64,000 bases of DNA, from NCBI GenBank assembly GCA_963788125.1, contig CAWBFN010000003.1, positions 299,592 to 363,591 of the forward strand, written 5' to 3'. Source of the stretch: Bog-473 sp963788125 (lineage in GTDB: Bacteria; Actinomycetota; Acidimicrobiia; Acidimicrobiales; RAAP-2). Shown piece by piece: positions 18,421 to 26,524 of this stretch; the first letter of the stretch is position 1, and each line of letters begins with the position of its first letter. The notes beneath the pieces were generated by a model. The model was not told where the DNA came from. It did no database searches and was given only the letters and a program-made list of their open reading frames with translations. Made by a program: the position numbers and the translations under genes.

Positions 18421-18496
18421 GGGGGTGTAGCTCAGCTGGCAGAGCGCTACGTTCGCAATGTAGAGGCCGTGGGTTCGAATCCCATCACCTCCACCA
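18421..18496 (+). tRNA. tRNA-Ala, anticodon CGC
   Basis: Complete cloverleaf: acceptor GGGGGTG pairs with CACCTCC (one G-T), D arm GCTC-AGCTGGCA-GAGC, anticodon stem CTACG/TGTAG with loop TTCGCAA (anticodon CGC at 18453-18455), T arm GTGGG-TTCGAAT-CCCAT, discriminator A and encoded CCA at 18494-18496. Its 3' end is the integration site of the adjacent island, which leaves the tRNA intact. Confidence 0.95.
18485..18495. repeat. Left attachment site (tRNA-Ala 3' end)
   Basis: TCACCTCCACC at the tRNA 3' end recurs exactly at 47350-47360, 28.9 kb away. The flanking DNA after both copies is also related, including an exact GTGTCTTTACG further in. This is the signature of a tRNA-integrated island followed by a second element. 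Confidence 0.7.
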
Positions 18497-18534
18497 ACGA
18501 AAGCCCAGGTCAACGGGCTGAGGGTGGAATCCCC

Positions 18535-18587
18535 GTAAAGACACGACTCCCCAAAGAAGGGCAGGCGTGTCTTTACGTGTCTTTATG
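18535..18587. promoter_or_regulatory. Candidate integrase arm-binding repeats
   Basis: GTAAAGACACG (18535-18545) and CGTGTCTTTAC (18566-18576) form an 11-bp perfect inverted repeat. A third copy, GTGTCTTTATG, overlaps at 18577-18587. A related TGTCTTTACG lies just after the integrase gene at 19931-19940, and GTGTCTTTACG recurs at the decayed second element (47430-47440). Location between att and integrase fits arm sites; a 20-nt loop makes a terminator less likely. Confidence 0.55.
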
Positions 18588-18621
18588 GCAGATTGTGGTT
18601 CTTCGCTGGACTGTGGATGTA

Positions 18622-19914
18622 ATGGCAAATAGACGGAGGAGGCGAGGTATCCAGGGGGCTGGCACAATCAGGCAACTCCCCAGTGGTCGGTGGCGCCTTC
18701 GAGTGACCCTCGAGGGCCGCCAGGTCACCTACGGGACCTACCTCACCGAGGATTTGGCCGCTGACGCTCAGGCTCGCTGGCGCCTGACCCACCTATTGTC
18801 GGCAGACGACCCCGAGCAGGTCGTCGAGCTTCCAGCCAGTGTGGCGGTCGGAGGAGTTCGTTGCGACGAGTGGTTCATTCGTTGGCAGGAAGCCAAGAAG
18901 GCTCGGCGATCGAGGGTGCGGGTCAACAACAAGCGCGGGGGAGCGGAATCGACAGCGGCGCGTGACCGCGCCTACTGGTCGAAATGGTGGGCGCCCGCCA
19001 TTGGTTCGGAGCTGCCGCACATGGTTACCCAGCGCGACATCACCGCCGTAATCGATTCAATGGAACAGGCGGGGCTGGCCCCGCTGACGATCAAGACGCA
19101 CTGGTCGGTCATCAAAGCATTCTTCGGATGGCTATTCGACGAGGACGTGTTGACCGTCAGTCCTATCGCCAAGGCAACTGTGTCAGCCGACGCCGTCTTG
19201 GACCGAGTGCGTGACATTGTCGTTCCCGACTTTCGGTTCATCGACATGCTCTCAACTAGATTGGGGACAGGTCAGGACCGCTTGGTCTTCGAGCTGTTGT
19301 TGGGGACTGGGGGACGTCGCTCCGAGGTGGCGGGAATGGTGGTCGGGGATGTCGACTTCTCGGCCAAGCGGGTGTGGGTTCGACAGCCGGTGGTTGAAGT
19401 AGAAGGCCGCCTCGTTCGCAATCTGACTCCGAAGGGTGGCCGTAGCCGGGCGGTGGTGGTGGGTCCTCAGTTGGCCCAGTTGTTGCGCGAGCACCTCATG
19501 CGCATGGGTATGCCGCCGCCGGAGGCACCTCTGCTGACGAGCGCGTCGGGAGACGGTCTTCGGTGGAATAACTACCTGGCGCGGAGATTGCGTCCAGTGA
19601 TCTGTTCGACGGCAGTACGGTGGGCCGTGGGGGAACGAAAACGACTACTCGCTGACGGCCTCAGGCGCCCGCAGGCCACCGCTGATGCGGTCGCGTCCGC
19701 TCAAAAGTTGAAGCATCTGACGCCGCACCATTTGAGGCACACGGCAGCGGCGTTGTTGTGGGCCGCGGGAGCGAGTGACATCGAAGTGCAACTCATCCTC
19801 GGCCATGCCGACACCGAGACCTCAAAGCGTCTCTATGCGCACCTTCTGGACGGGTCACAAGACAGTGCAGCTGCTCGAGTGGAACAGTTGCGCGAAGCTC
19901 GGAGGGCGAGCTAG
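18622..19914 (+). CDS. Tyrosine recombinase, island integrase
   Basis: Site-specific integrase expected to insert the island at tRNA-Ala. The 430-residue protein has a basic N terminus (MANRRRRRGIQGAGTIRQLP) and a SAM-like core-binding region (around TIKTHWSVIKAFFGWLFDE). The catalytic residues are Arg in GTGGRRSEVAGM, His-x-x-Arg in HHLRHTAA, and His plus the Tyr nucleophile in LGHADTETSKRLYAH. The ATG at 18622 is chosen because an open frame continues upstream across the tRNA. It reads away from the tRNA into the island. Confidence 0.93.
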   Translation: MANRRRRRGIQGAGTIRQLPSGRWRLRVTLEGRQVTYGTYLTEDLAADAQARWRLTHLLSADDPEQVVELPASVAVGGVRCDEWFIRWQEAKKARRSRVRVNNKRGGAESTAARDRAYWSKWWAPAIGSELPHMVTQRDITAVIDSMEQAGLAPLTIKTHWSVIKAFFGWLFDEDVLTVSPIAKATVSADAVLDRVRDIVVPDFRFIDMLSTRLGTGQDRLVFELLLGTGGRRSEVAGMVVGDVDFSAKRVWVRQPVVEVEGRLVRNLTPKGGRSRAVVVGPQLAQLLREHLMRMGMPPPEAPLLTSASGDGLRWNNYLARRLRPVICSTAVRWAVGERKRLLADGLRRPQATADAVASAQKLKHLTPHHLRHTAAALLWAAGASDIEVQLILGHADTETSKRLYAHLLDGSQDSAAARVEQLREARRAS

Positions 19915-19999
19915 AGGAACGAAAACCCTATGTCTTTACGGTTGAGACTGGACGGTGCAGGATGAGCGGGCGGACGAGGGACGTATAGTGGGGTGTTGT

Positions 20000-20261
20000 T
20001 GGTAGGTCAGCTGGGTCTCGCATTTAGAGCCTGGTTGGGTGCTGTTCGGAGTGGGCATTGCTGTCCTCACGCTCCTGAGCTATTTGTCAGAGCGCATCCC
20101 GGGCCGAAAGGCTACGGGTAGTGGGGAGGTCAATATGACCAACGGTTCACGAAGAAGCAGCGTTAACGTTGTCCAGAATGGGCTTAAGTCAATCCTTAAT
20201 ACCCTTTGGGGCGTTGGGTGCGGCTTTGCTACTTCAATGGCGGCGCCCAGCTGACCTACCA
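20000..20261. repeat. 262-bp segment bounded by a 16-bp perfect inverted repeat
   Basis: TGGTAGGTCAGCTGGG (20000-20015) and its exact complement (20246-20261) flank 230 bp. The right copy overlaps the PIG-L stop codon. A weak 71-residue plus-strand reading (20039-20254) with one hydrophobic stretch, LFGVGIAVLTLLSYL, lies inside; I do not call it as a gene. It could be a MITE-like remnant or a structured RNA. This is the only content of the 340-bp gap after the integrase, apart from a TGTCTTTACG repeat at 19931. Confidence 0.6.
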
Positions 20262-20975
20262 GAGGTTCTCTGAGGCTCCACTCACAGTCATTCGGTAAAA
20301 CCGTTCGGCATCCGGCTCGAAACACCCTGTCGTGTCGATGCCTTGAGATCCGTAACACTCCGCAGCCCTCTGCTTGAGGTCGGAAGTGCCGCGCTTCAAG
20401 GGATACTCCTCAAATTGGATTCCGCGAGTTTCCAGCTCGCGCAGTCGGAGCGGCGGAAACTCCGGGGTCGCGAGGGCGTAGGTGAGTTCGGCGTACGCAA
20501 TCGCGGCTATGTTCGTCCCAGCCAAAGCGAGGATGGCGGCTTCCGACGTGAGTCTGTGATCTGCGTGCTCCGAGCCGAGCGGGAAGTAACACCGATCAGG
20601 CTGAAAAGTCTCCAGGAGCTTGCGCAGCGCGTTTGCAACTGCGAGCGTAATATCCGCGGAACTACCAGATTCGGATTCGTGGTACCGGCCGAGGCCGTCG
20701 TTGCGGTACTCGTTGTCCAAGAACCCGAGACAGAGCTGATGTGCTCCGAGCAATGAGAGTGCCACTTCGTCTTCGATCCGTCGCTTTCGTGCTGCCTCGT
20801 CGGCGCTGTCAAAACCGCATCGAGTGTCCCATCCCTGCATCGGGACAGAACCCGGATTCCCCGAGCACACTGTAACGACGGCGGTACCTGGGTGGCGCAG
20901 GAGCCAATACCCTGCCCCGAAGACGGCATCGTCGAAATGTGGAGCTACGAGTAGGGAGACTTTTCGCTCGCTCAT
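20256..20975 (-). CDS. PIG-L family deacetylase
   Basis: Zinc-dependent N-deacetylase of the LmbE/PIG-L family; substrates include N-acetylglucosaminyl compounds such as mycothiol precursors or antibiotic sugars. The 239 residues show the metal motifs LLVAPHFDDAVFGAG near the N terminus (usually PHPDDE; here PHFDDA) and SEHADHRLTSEA (about residue 140). A TATAAC hexamer lies 8 bases before the ATG, suggesting a leaderless transcript. Its stop falls within the 16-bp inverted repeat. Substrate unknown. Confidence 0.85.
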   Translation of the reverse strand: MSERKVSLLVAPHFDDAVFGAGYWLLRHPGTAVVTVCSGNPGSVPMQGWDTRCGFDSADEAARKRRIEDEVALSLLGAHQLCLGFLDNEYRNDGLGRYHESESGSSADITLAVANALRKLLETFQPDRCYFPLGSEHADHRLTSEAAILALAGTNIAAIAYAELTYALATPEFPPLRLRELETRGIQFEEYPLKRGTSDLKQRAAECYGSQGIDTTGCFEPDAERFYRMTVSGASENLW

Positions 20976-20984
20976 TGGTCCACG

Positions 20985-21257
20985 TTATAGGTCGAGATGG
21001 TGGCAATCGACGGGTGCCGGAGGTCCGTCCGACGACGGTCGGCCGACACGTCGCACGCCTTCGATCTCATCCGCGTGGTCATCGCAGCTCCACACACAAT
21101 GCACCTTGCCTCGGTCATCGGTGTAGCGGCCTCTCCACGGCGCAGGCTCGTAATAGTGGGTCAACTGAAGTTGAGGCGAGTAGATATTCTGGAAGCATCG
21201 CCACGGGTGCACGAAGAATCCGGGCGACGGGTCGCCGGGTCGTGGCATCTTCCTCAT
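20985..21257 (-). CDS. Small protein of unknown function
   Basis: 90 residues from an ATG at 21257, ending 10 bp upstream of the PIG-L start on the same strand. The composition is protein-like: Trp, Tyr and Cys are clustered in HYYEPAPWRGRYTDDRGKVH and VWSCDDHADEIEG. No family recognised. The longer open frame upstream to 21563 is probably not coding. Modest confidence. Confidence 0.4.
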   Translation of the reverse strand: MRKMPRPGDPSPGFFVHPWRCFQNIYSPQLQLTHYYEPAPWRGRYTDDRGKVHCVWSCDDHADEIEGVRRVGRPSSDGPPAPVDCHHLDL

Positions 21258-21485
21258 TGAGTGGAGCGTACCGTGGGTCCGTTTTCTTCGGTTTGCCGAC
21301 CAAGGCAGACGTATGCTCTTCGGGATCACCCCTCTGAGTTTCAAGCGCAAAAGGCGAGTTTGGGATCGCAAGTGCAGCGGCGCTTGCCGGCACTCCGATA
21401 CCACACGATAGCGTGATTGTTTGTGACCCGTGAGGGCTCGACTGCCGATTCCGCTGCGATGTACCCAACGCTCGCAAGATGGCGG

Positions 21486-21498
21486 TACGGTCAAGCCA
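21486..21498 (+). promoter_or_regulatory. Leaderless promoter -10 element
   Basis: TACGGT (21486-21491) ends six bases before the ATG at 21498, the spacing expected if transcription starts at the start codon. No ribosome-binding site is present. Confidence 0.45.
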
Positions 21499-21725
21499 TG
21501 ACCCGGGACGAAGCGATCCGAATTGGGATATTCACCCTCGCCGACTGGCACCGACATGACCACGGAGAAAGGTGCGTCTGCCTCGAGGGCGAGCAGTTCG
21601 GAGCTCAGTCGGCCGCCTTAGTCGACGCGCTGGCTGCAGAGGGAATGACCTTCGACGGCTACAGCGGGGCCGATCGGGGGCCGCTTGGGCCACCAGGAGA
21701 GACGCCTCGATATGAACCGAACTAG
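21498..21725 (+). CDS. Small acidic protein of unknown function
   Basis: 75 residues, MTRDEAIRIGIFTLADWHRH onward, with no recognised domain. Supported by a leaderless -10 element at the correct distance and by an organised protein-like sequence with a conserved-looking EGEQFGAQSAALVDALAAEG helix. Leaderless expression is shared with the gene at 21996. Confidence 0.5.
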   Translation: MTRDEAIRIGIFTLADWHRHDHGERCVCLEGEQFGAQSAALVDALAAEGMTFDGYSGADRGPLGPPGETPRYEPN

Positions 21726-21983
21726 GAATTCACGAAGGCCGGCCGGTCCCCACAGCTAGTAGCCGGTCGGTTGCCATCACCCCGCCGGTGGGTGGGGTAC
21801 TTACCCGTTGCTCATCGTGACGGCAAAGTTCACCGTGACCCGGCGCAGCGGCCATGGCGGGCCGCTCGTGAGAGCCTCGGAGCTGACATGCAACGCTGCA
21901 TCCGACGCCGGTATGAAGGTCTGGTGATCGACTCTCATCAAGATCGGGAGGTCCTCGATGATTAGTGAAGTAGCCGGGACCGA

Positions 21984-21996
21984 TATGGTTCAACCG
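21984..21996 (+). promoter_or_regulatory. Leaderless promoter -10 element
   Basis: TATGGT (21984-21989) is followed by six bases and the GTG start at 21996, with no ribosome-binding site. The same arrangement is seen at 21486 and 40865. Confidence 0.45.
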
Positions 21997-22765
21997 TGAC
22001 CCGAGACGTCACGATCAGCACTGTGGTCGAAGCGATTATTGGTCAAGAGTATGCCGCCGAGATTCGTAGAGGCCCATGGCCCGATGACTTCACGTGCGTG
22101 AAGTGCGGGGGCGAAGGATTCATCTCAACCGGCATCCCGGTTTCGATTGCTGTCGTAGTCCACCCGGACGGGCATCGAATCAGCATTCTGCATGAATCGT
22201 GTGGCGAATCCGCCGCGTACGAGAGCGATGAGCCTGCGCCTTCGATGGGGGATCACGCGAGTCTGACGGTAATAGTGCGAGGAAGCGACGACGATCCGAA
22301 GGCCGCGTGTCTGTTTTCGATGAGCACAATGATTATGGGGGCTAGTGAACCGGGCGCTGACCGTACGGGGCTACTCGTTGCCAAGCTACTTGAGGATGGA
22401 TTCAGCCAGCCCTCGGTAACCCATTGGTCGACTTTCAGGGTGGACCTGAGGTTCGTGGCTGGCTGGTGCGCTGCTCACCGGGCGGTGTTTCGATCATCGA
22501 CGGCCAGGGTCACGAGGCATATACCGGCGATGTAGCGCCGGAGTGGACCCCTTGGCTCTCGGCGTTGCGGGAGGAAGGACGCTGCCTGTTCATCGGCGGG
22601 GACGGGATCGAGTTGGACACCGATCCCATGAGGGGGCTTGCTTCGGCAGTGCGGGCTGGCCGAGTCGCGGCAGGCGTCATTCGTGCAGAGGTAAACGACG
22701 GACTCCGGCCCAAGCGGGCTGAGCGGCGAGCCATCCAGCGCAAGAAACACAAGAGGCCAAGGTGA
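21996..22765 (+). pseudogene. Unknown protein with CxxC motif, apparently split by a frameshift
   Basis: The first frame (21996-22535) encodes a protein with a knuckle-like CVKCGGEGFIS, HESCGESAAY and a mixed alpha/beta body up to LLVAKLLEDGFSQP. From about 22405 the natural continuation is one frame over: NPLVDFQGGPEVRGWLVR, then GVSIIDGQGHEAYTG, ending 22765 with a basic tail. Joined, it would be about 256 residues. The alternative is two overlapping genes (21996-22535 and 22424-22765). No family recognised; transcription is probably leaderless. Confidence 0.5.
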
Positions 22766-22893
22766 CCGGCCTGCAGCCTCAGCACAACAAGACACTCACC
22801 GTGGCTCCGCTCGTGTCGGGAGCGTGTTCGCGGGCATTCATAACTTGCATTCCTTCCGCTTCGCCGCAGCCGTGATGTGGCAGAGTCGCAAGG

Positions 22894-23106
22894 GTGACAT
22901 CGTCAAAGAGACTTAGTCCTCAGCAACGTGAGGCGCTTCTGGGGGTTAACACTCCGAGAGGCGCCGAGAAACGGCCAGCCAGTCCCACACCGAAACCACC
23001 ATCAAAGCCGCCGCCCAAAGAGGAGCCGTTTCGTAAAGACCGGCCGCCCAGGGAGATCCCGGCAGATCCCGACAAGGGAACACGTAAGAAGCAGGACGGC
23101 TCATAA
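22894..23106 (+). CDS. Small Pro/Lys-rich protein, hypothetical
   Basis: 70 residues from a GTG. The Pro/Lys-rich, low-complexity sequence (SPTPKPPSKPPPKEEPFRKD) suggests a disordered protein. It overlaps the 3' end of the convergent membrane-protein gene by 6 bases. No known family and no clear ribosome-binding site; it may not be real. Confidence 0.3.
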   Translation: MTSSKRLSPQQREALLGVNTPRGAEKRPASPTPKPPSKPPPKEEPFRKDRPPREIPADPDKGTRKKQDGS

Positions 23107-23688
23107 TATCGAAACTCCCCAAGCGATTACTTCAAGCCCGGTGAGCACGCAAGCGATACTGAACCACAAATAGAGTCTTTCCAAGACGACCTGATTCCTC
23201 TTCCGTGACGCCTCGACGTGCCTCGCAAGATTTCCGGTTACATCGACTGGCTCAAGGTCGCCAGTCCTAAGGAGCGGAAACCACTGATCTAGATTTTGCG
23301 CGAACTCCCACCCCTTTCTCTTGGGGCTGAGAACAACGATGACGGCTAGAACGCTGAGGGCGAAGAATACCAAGGCGACAACAATCGCCGCCGTGACATA
23401 TCCGGGGTGATGGTGGCTTGTTACGAGGCGGCTACCGAAAAGTCCCGCGACAATCGACGAAACCGACAAGAGCGCCACTGCTCTGTTGTGCAGGGTGTCC
23501 AAGTCAGACTCTTGGCGGGTGATTTGTCGTCGGGATTCGTCCCATAAGAGAGCCGCAGCGTCCTGAATTGGAGTGCAGTCGGACAGTCCCTTCTTGCTTT
23601 TCAAGAACCACATAAGTTTTTCCAATCGTACAACTACCTGAATACACGTCACGAGAATCGACCCAAGTTGTGGCCATCTTCGTCTCAC
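23101..23688 (-). CDS. Membrane protein, SLATT/Pycsar-effector-like
   Basis: 195 residues from a GTG (an alternative ATG lies at 23613). An amphipathic helix (ESRRQITRQESDLDTLHNRA) leads into a membrane hairpin (VALLSVSSIVAGLF, then VTAAIVVALVFFALSVLAVIVVL), and a third helix ends the protein (LYLWFSIACVLTGLEVIAWGV). This layout resembles small membrane effectors of nucleotide-signalling defence systems (SLATT, PycTM), but no signature is decisive. It lies 30 bp downstream of a TIR gene on the same strand, suggesting a two-gene unit. Confidence 0.6.
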   Translation of the reverse strand: MRRRWPQLGSILVTCIQVVVRLEKLMWFLKSKKGLSDCTPIQDAAALLWDESRRQITRQESDLDTLHNRAVALLSVSSIVAGLFGSRLVTSHHHPGYVTAAIVVALVFFALSVLAVIVVLSPKRKGWEFAQNLDQWFPLLRTGDLEPVDVTGNLARHVEASRKRNQVVLERLYLWFSIACVLTGLEVIAWGVSIL

Positions 23689-23718
23689 CCTCTTGCGTCG
23701 TGGTCGCGTTGCGTCGTG

Positions 23719-24210
23719 TTAGGACATCCCGCTATTGGCACCATAAACGACGACGCCGATCACGATAAGGGCTCCAATAAGCAGTAGAACGGTTTGTAGT
23801 TCGTCGCTTGCCGCCTTGGTCTGAGCGAGTGACTGCAAGTGATGCAGTAGGACCGTCCGCCCTTGTTCAGGGTTCTGAAAACCGAACGCGATGTATTCGA
23901 CACCTTGAAGCATGGCGAGCTGATCACCTGTGATGCCCTGTTGAACCACAGGGATTATCGGTTTCTTGGCCTTTAGTGCCCAGCCGATTTCTTGTTGCAC
24001 ATACGGTGATGCCTGGCTCGCTTCAGTGATGAACACCAGCACGGCATGGCACGAATCCAGTTCGCCTTGTACTTTGCTAGGTAGATGCGTGCCAGGCCGA
24101 ACATCATGTTCGGCCAGCCAGAGTTCCACGCCTGGACCGGTCTGCCCCTTGATCCACTCCACCCACATCCGGTCCGTCCCGGAATGGGATACGAAAACTC
24201 GGTAAGCCAT
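23719..24210 (-). CDS. TIR-domain protein with C-terminal membrane anchor
   Basis: 163 residues. The TIR domain covers about residues 1-110: YRVFVSHSGTDRMWVEWIKG, then VLVFITEASQASPYVQQEIG, with the conserved Glu of TIR NADases in QQEIGWAL. A single hydrophobic helix near the C terminus (VLLLIGALIVIGVVVYG) would anchor it. The ATG at 24210 begins directly at the first TIR strand. TIR domains in bacterial defence cleave NAD or make cADPR-type signals. Paired with the downstream membrane protein. Confidence 0.82.
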   Translation of the reverse strand: MAYRVFVSHSGTDRMWVEWIKGQTGPGVELWLAEHDVRPGTHLPSKVQGELDSCHAVLVFITEASQASPYVQQEIGWALKAKKPIIPVVQQGITGDQLAMLQGVEYIAFGFQNPEQGRTVLLHHLQSLAQTKAASDELQTVLLLIGALIVIGVVVYGANSGMS

Positions 24211-24550
24211 AGGCGCAAGGCTAGGGCCCAGTGACCGAACGTCGGGCGGATCACTCGGCTTGCGCGGCGCAATGCCGAGAGTTGATCGGCAAGGACTATC
24301 CAGAGCCGAACGGGGCCTAGAGCGCAAGGACCCTCTGCCGACTCCTTGGTCGGGGAACCACCGGCTACTGCAACGGTCATCTGGAGGGAGGTTGTAAGGC
24401 TCAAGTCCGACGAGGGTGCCGGTCAGCCCCGCGGTTCCGAGCCCCGCACCAAGCGCCAGCCTCGTGGGCACTGGTCGGCGGAGCAGCTGGTCGTTAGGGC
24501 CCGGCGAGATCAGCCTGGCCACTCCCAGGATCCTGGAATGTCGCTACTTG
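24211..24550. other. No gene seen
   Basis: 340 bases between the TIR gene start and the methyltransferase 3' end. An open frame reads upstream of the TIR ATG, but its sequence is not TIR-like. I see no RNA or repeat. Confidence 0.4.
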
Positions 24551-25699
24551 TCAGCCGATCCGCTTGAGCGCCATCTCGCGGTATTCGGGTGAGATCTCTA
24601 CTCCGAGCCAGTCACGACCGAGTTCCTCGGCGACCAGCCCGACAGTCCCAGCGCCCATGAAGGGGTCGAGTACCACCCCGGGCAGAGTTGGCGCCCGGCA
24701 GCCGCAGGGAACCAGTTCACCCACTTGACGGACGGTGTGCCAGCGGTCGTTGAAGCGTATCACCTGTCTGTCACGGGGTTTCGGAGACTTCGAAGCCGGA
24801 CCAACAGGCAGCCTCGTGACGGTTACTCGCCGCTTCCAGGGCGTGCCGCAGCAGCTGCAAATGGCTTCCGGACAAGTGGCCAGGATGGGGCGGCGGACCA
24901 GCCGCGGCGGGAAGGTGGCGAAATGCGGCCCACGGAATCCGAAGGTTGGTATTTCCCAGACCGAGCCGGGGTTCTTGCCGAGCGGGTGGCCCGGCTGATC
25001 GGCTGGCCGGGCTCGGCGCAGACCGTCCTGGGCGCCGGAGGCCAGCGGCCCGGCCCAACCCGGCGTCGCGACCTTGCCGCCGCCTTCTCTCTTGCCAGCG
25101 CGGGAGCGGTGCGGCTCGCGGATGGCGTCGAGGTCGAAGAAGTAGTTGGGCTCCCGCACCAAGAAGTAGACCATCTCGTAGTTGAGGTTCAACCGATCGG
25201 CGGCCGAGTTCGGCAAGCCGTTGGGCTTGCCCCAGATGACTTTGCCGCGCACGATCCAGCCGTCGCCCATAAGCGCCAACAGCAGCCGCTCCGGGGCGGC
25301 CAGCATCCCCTTGGGTGGTGCGCCGTAGCGATCGAGACGGGAGAAGGAGTCCCCGAGGTTGAGCCACAGGCCGCCGCCTGGTTTGAGCACCCGGGCCACT
25401 TCAGCGAACACCACCCGGAGGCCCTTCACCCACTCGTCGACATTGGCTTCCAGCCCGATCTGCCCGTGGGCTCCATAGTCACGGAGGGCGTAGTACGGCG
25501 GGCTGGTAACGGTGCAGTCAATGGCACCGCTCGGCAGTTCTCGCAGTCGATTGGTGGCATCTCCCAGCAGGATTGTGCGTCTCGGGATCTTGACCGGCGG
25601 CGTCGGTGTGCCGAGACCCACCAGTGACGGTCGGCGGCAGTAAGCGGTCAATAGGGTGAACCAGTGGACCCTACAGAACTGTGGTGCACCTCCGAGCAC
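24551..25699 (-). CDS. DNA methyltransferase, N4-cytosine/N6-adenine type, orphan
   Basis: Transfers methyl from SAM to the exocyclic amine of a base. Catalytic motif IV TSPPYYALRDYG appears near residue 68 and SAM-binding motif I as VVLDPFMGAGTVGLVAEELG near the C terminus: the catalytic-first (beta-class) order. A Cys-rich pair (EAICSCCGTPWKRR, VPCGCRAP) in the target-recognition region may bind zinc. No restriction nuclease is adjacent, so it is probably orphan or anti-restriction. The start is uncertain; the core begins at RTILLGDATNRLRELP. Confidence 0.88.
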   Translation of the reverse strand: MLGGAPQFCRVHWFTLLTAYCRRPSLVGLGTPTPPVKIPRRTILLGDATNRLRELPSGAIDCTVTSPPYYALRDYGAHGQIGLEANVDEWVKGLRVVFAEVARVLKPGGGLWLNLGDSFSRLDRYGAPPKGMLAAPERLLLALMGDGWIVRGKVIWGKPNGLPNSAADRLNLNYEMVYFLVREPNYFFDLDAIREPHRSRAGKREGGGKVATPGWAGPLASGAQDGLRRARPADQPGHPLGKNPGSVWEIPTFGFRGPHFATFPPRLVRRPILATCPEAICSCCGTPWKRRVTVTRLPVGPASKSPKPRDRQVIRFNDRWHTVRQVGELVPCGCRAPTLPGVVLDPFMGAGTVGLVAEELGRDWLGVEISPEYREMALKRIG

Positions 25700-25899
25700 T
25701 AACGGGTAGTCAACCGTTGGCGGCTTGGACCCACGGAGAGCTATGAGCTTTCAGAACGGGACAAGGGTATGTGCAGACCGACATGAGCGATTGGACCGAA
25801 ATTCGAGGGAAGTTCGCGGGCAGAAGGTGCATCGAGGCGTTCGACCTCCGCGCCTACCGGATCGGACACCAGAGCAACTCAAGATCCACAGTGGCGGCC

Positions 25900-26139
25900 C
25901 TACTCAAGGTTCACCAGTTCAAGTTCCACCGCCTTGTTGAGTGCTTTCATGCGGTTGTGGACACCGAGCTTGTGGTAAATCGCGCTCGACGTGGTGCTTG
26001 ACTGTATCCGGACTGATCACGAGGCGTTCTGAGATCTCGGATTTCTTGAGCCCTTCCTTCAGCAGCAGCAGTACCTCCTTTTCGCGTGGGGTCAGCGACG
26101 CTTGAGCCCGCTTTTTGTTGTCGACGGTAGAGTGGCCGC
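25900..26139 (-). pseudogene. LuxR-type HTH fragment with one-base frameshift
   Basis: The minus strand encodes a LuxR DNA-binding domain: ASLTPREKEVLLLLKEGLKK, then SEISERLVISPDTVKHHVER. The helix then continues one frame over, after an extra base near 25981, as IYHKLGVHNRMKALNKAVEL and stops at 25902. No receiver or sensor domain and no start codon is evident upstream, so this is a fragment beginning close to the stop of the gene at 26140. Confidence 0.65.
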
Positions 26140-26502
26140 CTAGTGACGAGGCGCGAAACGTTGAGGGGGTAATTCCCAGGCACTGATGTCGCCGAGGTAG
26201 AGGCCACACGCGCAGTCCATTGCCTCTTCGACCGTGCCGACCATCGAGCCACTGGGCAGGACCGAGTTCTCGTAGCCGTCCTTGCTCGCCAGCCATATGG
26301 CGAAGGCCCATTTGTGTTGGGGGTGTCCGGTCCAACGCAGGCGGAACAGTTCTTGGTCGTAACCGTCGGGCAGGGTGGCTCCGACGTAGGCGTAGGGGGC
26401 GCGGAAGCGGACCCTGGTCTCTTTTAGTTCGGGCCAGCGGTCCTTGCGGTGCGCCTCGAGGCGCCGTTCGAGTTCGAGACGTGCTCGCTCGGGAATGGCC
26501 AC
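26140..26502 (-). CDS. Conserved hypothetical protein
   Basis: 120 residues from a GTG at 26502 (VAIPERARLELERRLEAHR). The sequence is compact and well ordered, with RVRFRAPYAYVGATLPDG, FAIWLASKDGYENSVLPSG and a C-terminal DCACGLYLGD. I believe this family recurs in actinobacterial mobile DNA, but cannot name it. It lies between an IS630 transposase and the LuxR fragment. Confidence 0.65.
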   Translation of the reverse strand: MAIPERARLELERRLEAHRKDRWPELKETRVRFRAPYAYVGATLPDGYDQELFRLRWTGHPQHKWAFAIWLASKDGYENSVLPSGSMVGTVEEAMDCACGLYLGDISAWELPPQRFAPRH

Positions 26503-26524
26503 AAGGGCGATGTTAGGGGACGGC

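Noticed and set aside
20000..20261. Retron msr/msd as explanation for the 16-bp inverted repeat
   Set aside because: No reverse transcriptase gene is nearby.
21730..21993. Open frames on both strands between 21.73 and 21.99 kb
   Set aside because: Neither has protein-like pattern, start signals or neighbours supporting it.
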